From positions 1-27,880 of the forward strand of contig DADI01000021.1 in the NCBI GenBank assembly GCA_002494975.1: a DNA stretch of 27,880 nucleotides, written 5' to 3'. The position numbers were made by a program, and so were the translations under genes. Below, in pieces: positions 13,753 to 22,788 of the stretch. Source of the stretch: Euryarchaeota archaeon UBA556. Lineage in GTDB: Archaea; Thermoplasmatota; Poseidoniia; Poseidoniales; Thalassarchaeaceae. Below the pieces are notes generated by a model. That model made no database searches and was not told the origin of the DNA. It was given only the letters and a program-made list of their open reading frames with translations. The stretch's first letter is position 1. Every line of letters begins with the position of its first letter.

Positions 13753-15039
13753 ATGAAATCCTATGAAGGAGAAACTTCCGCATCGTCAATTATGGCTACG
13801 CTATTTACTTCAGAATCGGTTTCGGCGGGCCATCCTGACAAGGTTTGTGATGCAATATCTGATGCTATTGTAGATGCATGTTTACGTATAGATCCGAAGT
13901 CTAGAGTAGCAGTCGAAACAATGGTTAAGGGTAAGTCAGACAAGGCTGTGATAATTTTAGCAGGAGAAGTTAGCTTGTCTGGTAATCCTCCTTCATATGA
14001 GCAAATTGCGAGAAAAACCGCTGTAAATATAGGATATAATTCTCATGAAATAGGCATGGATGCTACTAATCCTGATCTCTGTGAAGTTCAAGTTCATATT
14101 ACTACTCAATCACCCAATATTTCTCAAGGCGTAGATGGTAATTCTGATGATGATATTGGTGCAGGGGACCAAGGTATGATGTTTGGTTATGCATGTACTG
14201 AAACAGAAGCCGAGGATGAATTAAGAGGAAGATTTTTTCCACTTCCAGCAGCATTAGCACAGAGAATATGTCGTAGATTAGATATGATTGTTCAGACTAA
14301 TGAAATCTCATGGATTAGACCTGATGGTAAAAGCCAGGTTACAGTAGAGTATGATGATTCAGGTAATCCCAGTCACGTCCATACAGTAGTAGTTGCTGTA
14401 CAACATGATTCCTTATTGAAAGAGCAATTTGATGGAAGTGAAGTACTTGAACATCAGTTTGTTACCGATGAAATCCGTAAACATGTTGTTGAACACGCAA
14501 TACCTTCTCATTGGCTAAGACATGGATATCGGCTCGTCGTTAATGGCACCGGTAGATTCGCTGATCCTGGAGGGCCGTATTCTGATGCAGGAATAACGGG
14601 CCGTAAAATTATCGTAGATACTTATGGGGGAATGGGTAGACACGGTGGGGGAGCGTTTAGTGGCAAGGATCCAACGAAAGTAGATAGGTCCGCCGCATAT
14701 TATTCACGATGGGCAGCCAAACATGTTGTTGCAGCAGGATTGGCGACGAGATGCGAAATTCAAGTTGCATATGTAATAGGGGTCTCCCAACCTGTAAGTT
14801 TGCATGTCAATAGTTTTGCTACAGGAATAATTAGCGATAAAGAAATAGAAGAAAAAATTAGAGCAGTATTCGATTTTAGACCATCTGCAATCGTGCGTGA
14901 ACTCAAATTAAGAAATCCTCGTTACAGTATTACTGCATCAGGCGGTCATTTTGGCCGCCCTCCATCGGAAGATGGTGATTTTGAGTGGGAAAGATTAGAT
15001 GAATCTCGCCTCTCCGGCCTGAGATTAAATCAAAATTAA
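13753..15039 (+). CDS. metK: S-adenosylmethionine synthetase, bacterial type
   Basis: MetK makes S-adenosylmethionine from methionine and ATP. The 428-residue protein has bacterial/eukaryotic MetK motifs throughout: LFTSESVSAGHPDKVCD near residue 17, IGAGDQGMMFGYA at about 135-147 (ATP-binding), and GGGAFSGKDPTKVDRSAAY at about 297-315 (phosphate loop). Most archaea instead use the unrelated-looking archaeal MAT (COG1812), so this gene is probably of bacterial origin. The family N-terminus corresponds to the ATG at 13792, but the ATG at 13753 lies 25 bases after a TATA element and is kept as the start. The 13 extra residues may be real or an artefact of this choice. Product feeds SpeD and methyltransferases. 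Confidence 0.95.
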   Translation: MKSYEGETSASSIMATLFTSESVSAGHPDKVCDAISDAIVDACLRIDPKSRVAVETMVKGKSDKAVIILAGEVSLSGNPPSYEQIARKTAVNIGYNSHEIGMDATNPDLCEVQVHITTQSPNISQGVDGNSDDDIGAGDQGMMFGYACTETEAEDELRGRFFPLPAALAQRICRRLDMIVQTNEISWIRPDGKSQVTVEYDDSGNPSHVHTVVVAVQHDSLLKEQFDGSEVLEHQFVTDEIRKHVVEHAIPSHWLRHGYRLVVNGTGRFADPGGPYSDAGITGRKIIVDTYGGMGRHGGGAFSGKDPTKVDRSAAYYSRWAAKHVVAAGLATRCEIQVAYVIGVSQPVSLHVNSFATGIISDKEIEEKIRAVFDFRPSAIVRELKLRNPRYSITASGGHFGRPPSEDGDFEWERLDESRLSGLRLNQN

Positions 15040-15100
15040 TCAAATGAAACCAGGCTCATCCGACCGATGGACACTTGAATAGGGGGTTTTCCGCCAAGCC

Positions 15101-16762
15101 ATGGTGCGTGAACTGGTTAGGCTCGATGAAATCCATCGAACCTTCGGCCCTCTAACAATTTTAGAAGGTGTTAATCTCCGAATTGATGAAGGAGATAGGA
15201 TAGGTGTAGTCGGCCATAATGGTGCAGGTAAGACTACCCTTTTACGAACAATTTCAAATCAAGATCAAGATATGGGAGACATAACTTTTGCACCGGGTTT
15301 ACGCTTAGCGTTTCTAACTCAAGTTAGAGACTTAGACGAAGGAGCTACCCTAGAACAAGAATTGAATCGCCGTGGCCGTCAATTTCAAGAACTTGAAGAT
15401 GAGATTAATGAAATAGAGGCTAAAATGGCCATCCCTTCGTTCTATGAAGGCGACTGGCAGCCTACCATGGATAGATATCAAGAGTTACAGGCACTCATGG
15501 CACGTTCAGGTGGAGGGGATGTCGCAGGACACGCTCAAGAGATACTGAAAGCGTTAGACCTAGCACACCATCCTATGGAAACAAAATTGTCTTCACTTTC
15601 AGGAGGTGAGAAAGCAAAGGTAGCCTTGGCTAGACAATTAGTTGGTCTCAAAGAAATAGATTTACTATTCTTAGACGAGCCTACAAACCATCTTGATTTA
15701 CAGACACTTGATTGGTTGGAAAACTTTCTATTGAATTTTCAGGGCGCTTTACTAGTAGTTAGTCACGATAGATATTTTCTTGATAGAGTCTGTAATAATA
15801 TTGTTGAAATTCAAGATGCGCACTCTAAAGGATATCCTGGTAATTATACTTCATTTTTGAAACAAAAAGAATTGTTTCTTCAAACATTAGAAGATCGTAT
15901 TGTAAAAACACAGAAAGAATTGAAGAGACTTAAGGGTGCCATGCAGTCTATGAAAAGTAACAATAAATTCGATAAATCAATTTCTCAAAAACATTTCATG
16001 ATAATGAGAGCCGAAAGGGAATTAAAATGGTTAAAATCGATTAAACCACGGCAACGAAGAATGCTAAATTTCTCTTTACAGGCCACAGAGAAATCAAGTT
16101 TAGAGGTTCTTGATTTTCACAAAGCACATTTACATTTTGATGGCATGAAAAGGCCAATACTACATGGCCTTGACGTGGGGGTTCGCAGGGGCCAAAAAAT
16201 AGGAGTAGTCGGTCCGAATGGTGCAGGTAAAACCAGCATTCTAAGAGTAATAATGGGAGAATTAAAGTTAGACTCAGGTAAACTTGATGTCAGACCAGGA
16301 GTTCAAGTAGGTTATTTCCATCAAGATCATCGTTCTCTTAACTTTGATAAGACGCCGATTGAACAAATTCAAGAATTAAAACCTAGAATGGATTACAAAG
16401 ATATCCGCGCCATGCTGGGACAGTTCCAATTTACAAGTGATATGGTTAATACTAAATTACAGAAATTAAGTGGTGGTGAAAGAGCAAGAATTGCAATGCT
16501 CAAGCTATTACTTGAAGACAATAATATGCTGCTTCTTGATGAACCAACAAATCATTTAGATACTGATGCGAAAGAAGCATTAGAATACGCTCTAGAAGAA
16601 TATGATGGAGGAATTATTACTGTCAGTCACGACAGATGGTTTTTAGACAAAATTTGTGATACAATATGGGAACTTCCTGGTGACGGAAGTCTTTGGGTTT
16701 GGCCCGGGAATTATTCAGAATATATCCGTCGAAAGGCGTTGCAAGACGCCAAGAAATCATAA
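15101..16762 (+). CDS. ABC-F family ATPase (EttA-like)
   Basis: A soluble protein of 553 residues with two ABC ATPase domains and no membrane segments, the mark of ABC-F proteins that act on the ribosome. Domain 1: Walker A GHNGAGKT (38-45), signature LSGGE (166-170), Walker B LLFLDEPTNHLD (188-199) and SHDRYFLD. A charged linker (about 250-320, KTQKELKRLKG) corresponds to the P-site tRNA interaction motif region. Domain 2: GPNGAGKT (371-378), LSGGE (456-460), MLLLDEPTNHLD and SHDRWFLD. The length and the ending just after domain 2 resemble EttA/Uup-type members without a long C-terminal extension. Whether it is a housekeeping factor or gives antibiotic protection cannot be read from sequence. 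The ATG at 15101 fits the family start. Confidence 0.92.
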   Translation: MVRELVRLDEIHRTFGPLTILEGVNLRIDEGDRIGVVGHNGAGKTTLLRTISNQDQDMGDITFAPGLRLAFLTQVRDLDEGATLEQELNRRGRQFQELEDEINEIEAKMAIPSFYEGDWQPTMDRYQELQALMARSGGGDVAGHAQEILKALDLAHHPMETKLSSLSGGEKAKVALARQLVGLKEIDLLFLDEPTNHLDLQTLDWLENFLLNFQGALLVVSHDRYFLDRVCNNIVEIQDAHSKGYPGNYTSFLKQKELFLQTLEDRIVKTQKELKRLKGAMQSMKSNNKFDKSISQKHFMIMRAERELKWLKSIKPRQRRMLNFSLQATEKSSLEVLDFHKAHLHFDGMKRPILHGLDVGVRRGQKIGVVGPNGAGKTSILRVIMGELKLDSGKLDVRPGVQVGYFHQDHRSLNFDKTPIEQIQELKPRMDYKDIRAMLGQFQFTSDMVNTKLQKLSGGERARIAMLKLLLEDNNMLLLDEPTNHLDTDAKEALEYALEEYDGGIITVSHDRWFLDKICDTIWELPGDGSLWVWPGNYSEYIRRKALQDAKKS

Positions 16763-16810
16763 TCATATTTTTGTGAAATCTAAGATTTAAGTGCGTATTT
16801 GATGGTTATT

Positions 16811-16822
16811 CGGACCTGTCCG
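16811..16822. repeat. Short inverted repeat upstream of the surface-protein gene
   Basis: CGGAC-CT-GTCCG forms a perfect 5-base dyad about 40 bases before the ATG of the giant surface protein, in an otherwise AT-rich 98-base spacer. A smaller dyad, AAATCT-A-AGATTT (16776-16788), lies just after the ABC-F stop. The first could be an operator and the second part of a terminator; evidence is only the symmetry. Confidence 0.25.
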
Positions 16823-16860
16823 GTACCCATTCTATGTGCTGAGTATTACTTCAAGTTAGT

Positions 16861-19800
16861 ATGGTCCGAGGTTTCGCCAGTGCACAAAATAATATATTGT
16901 CAAGAAAATTATCATTAGAAAATAAACGCAAATCTAGAGTTTCAATTGCATTGATAACATTAATGATTATTTCAGTGGCAGTCCCTATGATGCCAAATAA
17001 TTCACCAATTTTAGAATATAATGAAGAAAGGTATCATACAGCCAATGGAACTCTCGACGACACATCAACTTCTACACTTTTATCGAATCTAAATACTTCT
17101 AATCCAATAGAGGTTTCAGGAGTAATGGATGATTCTCAAAGAGTCCATCTAGTTTGGATAGAAAACGGTACGAATCCTCAATTATACTATGCTCTAATCT
17201 CTACTAGTGGAATCGATACAGTTCTTATTGCAAGCACTCCGGTTGGACAGAATTCTTCAACAGCAATGTCTAGCCCATCTTTGGTCATAGATTCGAATTA
17301 TCGAACACATATAGTTTGGGCAATTACTGATACTGAGATATTATACACTCTTCTAGATTCCTCTTTAGACGATCAAGATGGTAGTTCTGGCGACATAGCG
17401 TCTATGACACTTGTTTCAACCTATACAATTGCTGTAGGAACGGGCGTGAGGAACGAACCAGATATTGCAATAGATTCGTTTGATGGGATTCATGTAGTTT
17501 GGGTTGATACATATGATGCTCAAAGTACATTTTTCGGTGCTTCATTGATATATTATGCAATGTTTGCATTCAATACTTCAGGTGCCAATTCATTGTCTAC
17601 TATGATTAATAATACAATCATTACACCTGCAATAGGTTACAAAGGTAGCCCTGCAATTTCTATGGGCGTAAATAATACGGTAATTGTAGTATGGGAAGAT
17701 ACCCGTGGTAGCTTAATAGAATATGTTGGCTTGATAGATTCTTCAGGCTCTATGACAACAGAATGGTTAGATATGTGCGCTGTATTTTATGGAGGTAACC
17801 TGAGTAGTGGAGAGTATTTCCAAGGAGTCAAACCCATGTTAGAATCTGCTAGCATTACAGTTCTCGAGACTCTTTATGCAATAAGTGGTCAAATGAGCTT
17901 TGCAAGCGGGCAGAAAAATTGCGAAGACGCTTATGAAATAGGAGGTTATGGAGATGGTCCTAGAGATTTATCTTTAGGGCAAAATTCTACTGATACATCC
18001 GGTGGGATAAGGGCTTTATCTGATGTAATGTATAATGGCTCGAGTTACAATATTCCTTCTGATTGGGGTTATAATAGTGAAATGTGGGGGCCAGGGTCAA
18101 CATGGGCTTGTCTTTCTTGGAGAGATAATTCAGGTAGTATTCCAGGAAATCCTGCAACGCCAAATGACCATCAATGGAATCCTAATGCTACAAGATTGAT
18201 AATTCCAGTTTCAGATGAGGGGCCATTTGGTGGCGATCCATCACAGGAATCAGATGATAATCAATCAATAGTCGAAGCTCACGATGCTTGTACTAAGGCG
18301 GGTATAATTCCTATTGCCATTGCAGGAACTTCTGCATATGGGCCTTCTACAAATATAGCGGGAGGTTCTGACTCAATGGTAAGATCTCATATGATGGATC
18401 TAGTACAATGCCCAGGTACAACCATTGGAACTCACCAGCGAACTTGTGATGATTCCACTTGGGGAACTAAAGATGCAGAAGGTGAAATGTACTTGTATCC
18501 TTCAAACAATATGGCAAATTTCGAGGGTGATTTTGAAAGTGGCAGCCTAACAAATGGTTGGGCAGTATCAAGTACATCAAACAGTTCTTGGGCAGTAGAA
18601 ACTGCAGATAATGGATTGGTGTATTCTAACATGAATCTTTGTGATATTGGCGGTTTTTATTTCCACTCATTAAATTGTACTTATTATCATCCTCCTAATG
18701 TTTCCTCTATTGATTTGACAGTAACAACTGACAATTGGGCTTCTGAATTCAGCATGGATGTAATTCTTCCTAATGGAACCGTAGAATCTTACAATTCTAG
18801 TGATGTTTCAAACTATTACGATGCAATATTGACTAGTTATACTACTACAGGAAATTATACAATTTATCTGAATGATACATATGGCGACGGGGGCTCATCT
18901 GTATCTGCAGATTACTCTTATATCTCACAAACTAATCCATCTTCAACTCCAATTTCAGGCACATATTCTGCCCAATCGGGAAATATATCTAATGGAGAAA
19001 GCTCGAGTTTAGAGTTTGTTGGAATATTAGCCGATGGAATTGTAAGTTTTTCATATAATATTTCTTCCGAGGCAAATTATGATTTCTTACAATTTTATAT
19101 CGACGGTATTCAGTTAGCTCAATGGTCCGGCTCTCAGAATGGTAATTTCACCACTCCAGTTTCCCTAGGGCAACATACTTTGATGTGGAAGTACGTGAAA
19201 GATGGAAGTGTAAGTTCCGGTCTTGATGCTGCTTGGATAGATGATGTTGTTGTTCCAGTTGCGAACTATACTGAAGAACTCAATGCCCTGGTTAATCAAA
19301 TCGTTTCATTAACAACTGGTAGCGGCTCTACAGAAACTTTCTTGACAGTTTTGAATCCATATTCTATACTCAATTCTCCGAGAAGTGGATGGTCAAGAGG
19401 CATGCCTGCAATCGCTATAGATGATGAAACCGGAGAATATGTAGAAGACATTGGGCCAGCTCTAGATTATATTTGGCAAGACAGTGTAGGATGGAGTACA
19501 ATAGGGCATTTCGTCTTAGTTAACGATACGCGTTTGACAAGTGGCCATGGCTGGTCAGTAAACCCCGAAGTGAATGTCGATGATACTGGTAACGTGCACG
19601 TAGTCTGGGTTGATGGTAGAGATTCCATGCCTGGAAAAGACGCACCATCTCAGCTCCATTATATGCAATTAGATCTAAGTCGTGCAGGAGTTCTTGACGG
19701 AGAGGCAGATGGCTTAGATTTGAATCAAGTCGCGGTCGTTACGAATTCTGCAGTTCCTAGTTCAGATATGACTTATGGTGCAAATCCAAGAGTTGATTTT

Positions 19801-22035
19801 GATAATGATGGCTCAATTCATATTACTTGGTTCGAATCAATGGAAGATACAATTACTGATGAGGAAAGAGTCGAATTGAGATGGACTCGTATTAATTCTC
19901 CTCAGTTAAATAGTGACGGGCAACTCATAACTGGACAAACTCTGACCGATGCTTATGGGGTGGTTAATACTCGAATTATAGCATCTAGCTCAGATAATTT
20001 AATGGGCATATTTGGAAATAATGCAGAAACCTCGTCCCAACCGATAGTGAACTTCAATTGGCCCAATAGAGATATCATCTGGACTACTGATGATTGTTTA
20101 GATTCAGATACAACTGAGGATAAGTGGGATGTTTGTATGTGGTCCGAAAATGTCTGGGATGTCGAAATAAGCTCTAATCCTACTGAATTAACATTTGCTC
20201 CCTCTCAATCATTTAATACAAATTATCAGATAAACGCGATTCAATTACCTGGAGAATCCGATGTCGTGAGTATTGACGTACAGGGTGTTCCTGCTGATTG
20301 GTTTATTGATGCGGGTTTTGCTGGCACATATCAACATACGACCACATTAATTGAAAATCAAATGAATGATTTTGATTTATTCATTCGAGCACCTAGTTTA
20401 TCTCAGATTAATGAAAATCAAGAGTTTTTGTTGACATTATCAATTACTTCATCAACTAAAGACGAAGCATCTATTACAAAATTAATTAAAATAAATCTTG
20501 TAAATAATGGTGATTGGAATGATGATGATTCTGATGGTGTATCCGATGAACAAGACCTATGTCAGTTCGGTGAAGAAGGCTGGATATCATCTCCCCTCAA
20601 TGATCATGATGGCGACGGATGTAGGGATTCCTCAGAAGATACAGATGACGATAATGATGGTTATTTAGACTCTGATGATTTATGCCCATTCGGTCAAATT
20701 GGATTAATTTTAGATAATGATAAAGATGGTTGTGACGATATAACGGAAGATATTGATAATGATGGCGATGGTGTCGTAAATAGCAATGACTTATGCCCTG
20801 ATGGAGCGCAATATTGGAGTGAATTTGCAATCGATAACGATGGTGACGGTTGCCGAGATGCCGACGAAGATGATAATGATGACAATGATCCTTATCTGGA
20901 TAGTGATGATGCTTGCAGTTCAGGTCATTCATGGTGGGATGATCTATATTTCGACCATGATAATGATGGCTGTCATGATTTATTTGACGATAATGATGAT
21001 GATAATGATGGTATTCTCGATCGTGATGATTCTTGCCCTCAGGGCCTTGTTCTTTGGATTTCAAGCCCAGCAACAGATCAAGATGGAGATGGATGTCATG
21101 ACTCGACTGAAGATGACGATATAGATAATGATGGTATTTTGGACCAATTTGATCAATGTTCAATGGGGCTTACTGGATGGACTTCTACGACATTAAATGA
21201 TTGGGATTTAGATGGTTGTAATGACCTTCTCGAAGATCTTGATGATGATAATGATGGATATTTGGATACAAATGATAATTGTATTAGAAGCCCAATGTAT
21301 ACAACTCAGGGTAGTTCAGATGGAGATTTAGATAATGACGGTTGTTTAGATGATTCTGAAGACCTAGATATCGATAATGATGGAATAATGAATGACGACG
21401 ACAATTGCCAAGATAATCCTTCTTCAGATTGGGTTTCATCAATCGCAGAAGACGCGGATAGAGACGGCTGTCACGATGAGAATGAAGATGCAGATGATGA
21501 TAATGATGGTGTTTTGGATACATTCGATTTATGCCCTAACAGTATAGAAAGTGGATTAGATTTAGATAATGATGGTTGTATTGATGACATAGAAGATTTT
21601 GATGACGATGGTGACGGAATACCTGATTCAAAGGACAACTGTCCAAACGGTTTGACTAATTGGCAGTCTTCTAAGTCAACAGACTTGGATAGAGACGGAT
21701 GTATGGACTCAATTGAAGATGATAACGTTGAGAGGAGTATTTTCCAACTAATGTCTTCTAGTTCAGTAGTTACAGCTGGAATCTTTGGCATGACTATGAT
21801 CTTACTTGCTGGTTTAGTTTTAGTTCAAAGAAATAAACCAAGAGTAGGAGGTTTTTCAGATGACACTGCAAAGGTAGATGCAATGTATGTAAATCGACCC
21901 CCAGTATGGGAAGAGAATCGTACCCAGGAAAAGTTAGACGACTTAACTAAAGTAGGATATTCTCCTGAAGTCGCTCTTGCAATTATAGAAAATGAAAAGA
22001 AAATAATTGATTCTTCTATTGAAAATCAATTATGA
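16861..22035 (+). CDS. Giant surface-anchored protein: beta-propeller-like repeats, vWA-like and MAM-like regions, thrombospondin type 3 array
   Basis: A 1724-residue exported protein. Residues 27-44 are a hydrophobic signal or anchor segment after a basic N-terminus. Repeats with a HxVWxD core occur at about 96-99, 150-153, 211-214, 275-278 and again at 913-916 and 987-990, typical of propeller blades. About 330-550 resembles a von Willebrand A fold (TRLIIPVSDEG at 444, AGIIPIAIAG at 480). About 554-800 resembles a MAM/lectin-like sandwich ending DAAWIDDVVVP. An Ig-like stretch follows (about 1100-1215), then ten thrombospondin type 3-like Asp-rich, two-cysteine modules (about 1220-1622), predicted to bind calcium. 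A transmembrane helix (about 1634-1658) and a 65-residue cytoplasmic tail end it. Many N-x-S/T sequons suggest glycosylation. The likely role is adhesion or substrate capture at the cell surface; the ligand is unknown. Confidence 0.85.
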   Translation: MVRGFASAQNNILSRKLSLENKRKSRVSIALITLMIISVAVPMMPNNSPILEYNEERYHTANGTLDDTSTSTLLSNLNTSNPIEVSGVMDDSQRVHLVWIENGTNPQLYYALISTSGIDTVLIASTPVGQNSSTAMSSPSLVIDSNYRTHIVWAITDTEILYTLLDSSLDDQDGSSGDIASMTLVSTYTIAVGTGVRNEPDIAIDSFDGIHVVWVDTYDAQSTFFGASLIYYAMFAFNTSGANSLSTMINNTIITPAIGYKGSPAISMGVNNTVIVVWEDTRGSLIEYVGLIDSSGSMTTEWLDMCAVFYGGNLSSGEYFQGVKPMLESASITVLETLYAISGQMSFASGQKNCEDAYEIGGYGDGPRDLSLGQNSTDTSGGIRALSDVMYNGSSYNIPSDWGYNSEMWGPGSTWACLSWRDNSGSIPGNPATPNDHQWNPNATRLIIPVSDEGPFGGDPSQESDDNQSIVEAHDACTKAGIIPIAIAGTSAYGPSTNIAGGSDSMVRSHMMDLVQCPGTTIGTHQRTCDDSTWGTKDAEGEMYLYPSNNMANFEGDFESGSLTNGWAVSSTSNSSWAVETADNGLVYSNMNLCDIGGFYFHSLNCTYYHPPNVSSIDLTVTTDNWASEFSMDVILPNGTVESYNSSDVSNYYDAILTSYTTTGNYTIYLNDTYGDGGSSVSADYSYISQTNPSSTPISGTYSAQSGNISNGESSSLEFVGILADGIVSFSYNISSEANYDFLQFYIDGIQLAQWSGSQNGNFTTPVSLGQHTLMWKYVKDGSVSSGLDAAWIDDVVVPVANYTEELNALVNQIVSLTTGSGSTETFLTVLNPYSILNSPRSGWSRGMPAIAIDDETGEYVEDIGPALDYIWQDSVGWSTIGHFVLVNDTRLTSGHGWSVNPEVNVDDTGNVHVVWVDGRDSMPGKDAPSQLHYMQLDLSRAGVLDGEADGLDLNQVAVVTNSAVPSSDMTYGANPRVDFDNDGSIHITWFESMEDTITDEERVELRWTRINSPQLNSDGQLITGQTLTDAYGVVNTRIIASSSDNLMGIFGNNAETSSQPIVNFNWPNRDIIWTTDDCLDSDTTEDKWDVCMWSENVWDVEISSNPTELTFAPSQSFNTNYQINAIQLPGESDVVSIDVQGVPADWFIDAGFAGTYQHTTTLIENQMNDFDLFIRAPSLSQINENQEFLLTLSITSSTKDEASITKLIKINLVNNGDWNDDDSDGVSDEQDLCQFGEEGWISSPLNDHDGDGCRDSSEDTDDDNDGYLDSDDLCPFGQIGLILDNDKDGCDDITEDIDNDGDGVVNSNDLCPDGAQYWSEFAIDNDGDGCRDADEDDNDDNDPYLDSDDACSSGHSWWDDLYFDHDNDGCHDLFDDNDDDNDGILDRDDSCPQGLVLWISSPATDQDGDGCHDSTEDDDIDNDGILDQFDQCSMGLTGWTSTTLNDWDLDGCNDLLEDLDDDNDGYLDTNDNCIRSPMYTTQGSSDGDLDNDGCLDDSEDLDIDNDGIMNDDDNCQDNPSSDWVSSIAEDADRDGCHDENEDADDDNDGVLDTFDLCPNSIESGLDLDNDGCIDDIEDFDDDGDGIPDSKDNCPNGLTNWQSSKSTDLDRDGCMDSIEDDNVERSIFQLMSSSSVVTAGIFGMTMILLAGLVLVQRNKPRVGGFSDDTAKVDAMYVNRPPVWEENRTQEKLDDLTKVGYSPEVALAIIENEKKIIDSSIENQL
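20521..21726 (+). repeat. Coding array of about ten thrombospondin type 3-like calcium-binding repeats
   Basis: Each module carries a DxDxDG-type loop, an Asn/Asp-rich DDDNDGxxD loop, and two cysteines (D-x-C and DGC). Ten D-x-C positions can be counted: DLC, DLC, DLC, DAC, DSC, DQC, DNC, DNC, DLC, DNC. Nucleotide identity is patchy, but GATGATGATAATGATGG recurs near 20995, 21240 and 21492, so the array expanded by duplication or is held similar by codon bias toward GAT. Confidence 0.8.
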
Positions 22036-22083
22036 ATCATTTTCTTAACCTCTAGGGGCTACTGAAGCATGAGGAAGTTGACC

Positions 22084-22728
22084 ATGCGGGCAGTTAGAGT
22101 TGAATGCGCGACCTCTTCAATAAGCCATGATTTTCGAGTCCAGAAGGCACTCGAATTCGTTAGTTGGGATTATCGTGGAAATCTGGGAATTATCGATGGA
22201 AATCTTAGATTGATGATTGAATGTATTACTACAGACTCGCAATGCTTGCCTCCCGGATTCAGCATTGGAGGCATCTCAGTTGTAGAGGTATTAGAGGAAT
22301 GGACATCGGACTACTTAACGCATCATCTATTAGTTCTAGAATTTAATTCTGAAATTATAAAAGATTTCTTTTCTGGAAATGATTTGTGTATCCTTGCAGG
22401 GTCTAATTTAACTTCCTCAGGGCTTGTTTTACAACTTTCAGGCAGGCATTCTTCTATTGTTAAAATATTGAATGCGATTCAAACAGAGATGCCAGTCGAA
22501 AGAATAACGAGAGCAAAAAAATCTAAGGGTATTTCCAATATTAGTACGACTCTACAACAGCATCGAATTATCAAAGTGGCACATACAAATGGGTGGTATG
22601 AAGTACCAAAAAAGACTTCAATAAGAGATATCGCTGCTAAATTAGGATTATCTAAATCTACAGTCGCCGAACAACTTGTAAAGGCTGAAGGAGAAATTGT
22701 CAGAGGTTTTCTTAATGATTCGAAATGA
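22084..22728 (+). CDS. HTH_10 (bacterio-opsin activator-like) transcriptional regulator
   Basis: A DNA-binding protein of 214 residues. The C-terminal 50 residues match the archaeal HTH_10 domain: LQQHRIIKVAHTNGWYEVPK, then IRDIAAKLGLSKSTVAEQLVKAEG, where AAKLGLSKSTVAEQL is the recognition helix-turn-helix. The N-terminal 150 residues are a probable ligand- or protein-sensing domain that I cannot name. The ATG at 22084 is preferred over one at 22069 because GAGGAAG lies 8 bases upstream of it. The gene begins 48 bases after the giant surface protein and may be co-transcribed with it. A perfect dyad lies just downstream (22745-22760), a candidate binding site. Confidence 0.85.
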   Translation: MRAVRVECATSSISHDFRVQKALEFVSWDYRGNLGIIDGNLRLMIECITTDSQCLPPGFSIGGISVVEVLEEWTSDYLTHHLLVLEFNSEIIKDFFSGNDLCILAGSNLTSSGLVLQLSGRHSSIVKILNAIQTEMPVERITRAKKSKGISNISTTLQQHRIIKVAHTNGWYEVPKKTSIRDIAAKLGLSKSTVAEQLVKAEGEIVRGFLNDSK

Positions 22729-22744
22729 ATCAAATCTAGTCTAC

Positions 22745-22760
22745 TTTCTTAGGTAAGAAA
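22745..22760. promoter_or_regulatory. Perfect inverted repeat at the promoter of the zinc-ribbon gene
   Basis: TTTCTTA-GG-TAAGAAA has perfect 7-base arms with a 2-base spacer. Its right arm merges into GAAATAAT (about 22757-22764), a TATA-like element about 25 bases before the ATG at 22789. It could be an operator for the zinc-ribbon gene or a terminator hairpin for the HTH_10 gene. Confidence 0.45.
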
Positions 22761-22788
22761 TAATCCGCTCAAATCAAGAGAGATTTTT

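Noticed and set aside
20597..21163. A 188-codon antisense frame rich in His and Tyr opposite the thrombospondin-type array, and several similar frames on both strands there
   Set aside because: They arise from the GAT/AAT-rich coding repeats read in other frames (ATC, CAT, TCA), have no start signal and no protein-like composition.
20521..21726. Repetitive DNA considered as a CRISPR array or satellite
   Set aside because: The repeats are imperfect, in frame, and encode Asp-rich calcium-binding modules; there is no regular repeat-spacer pattern.
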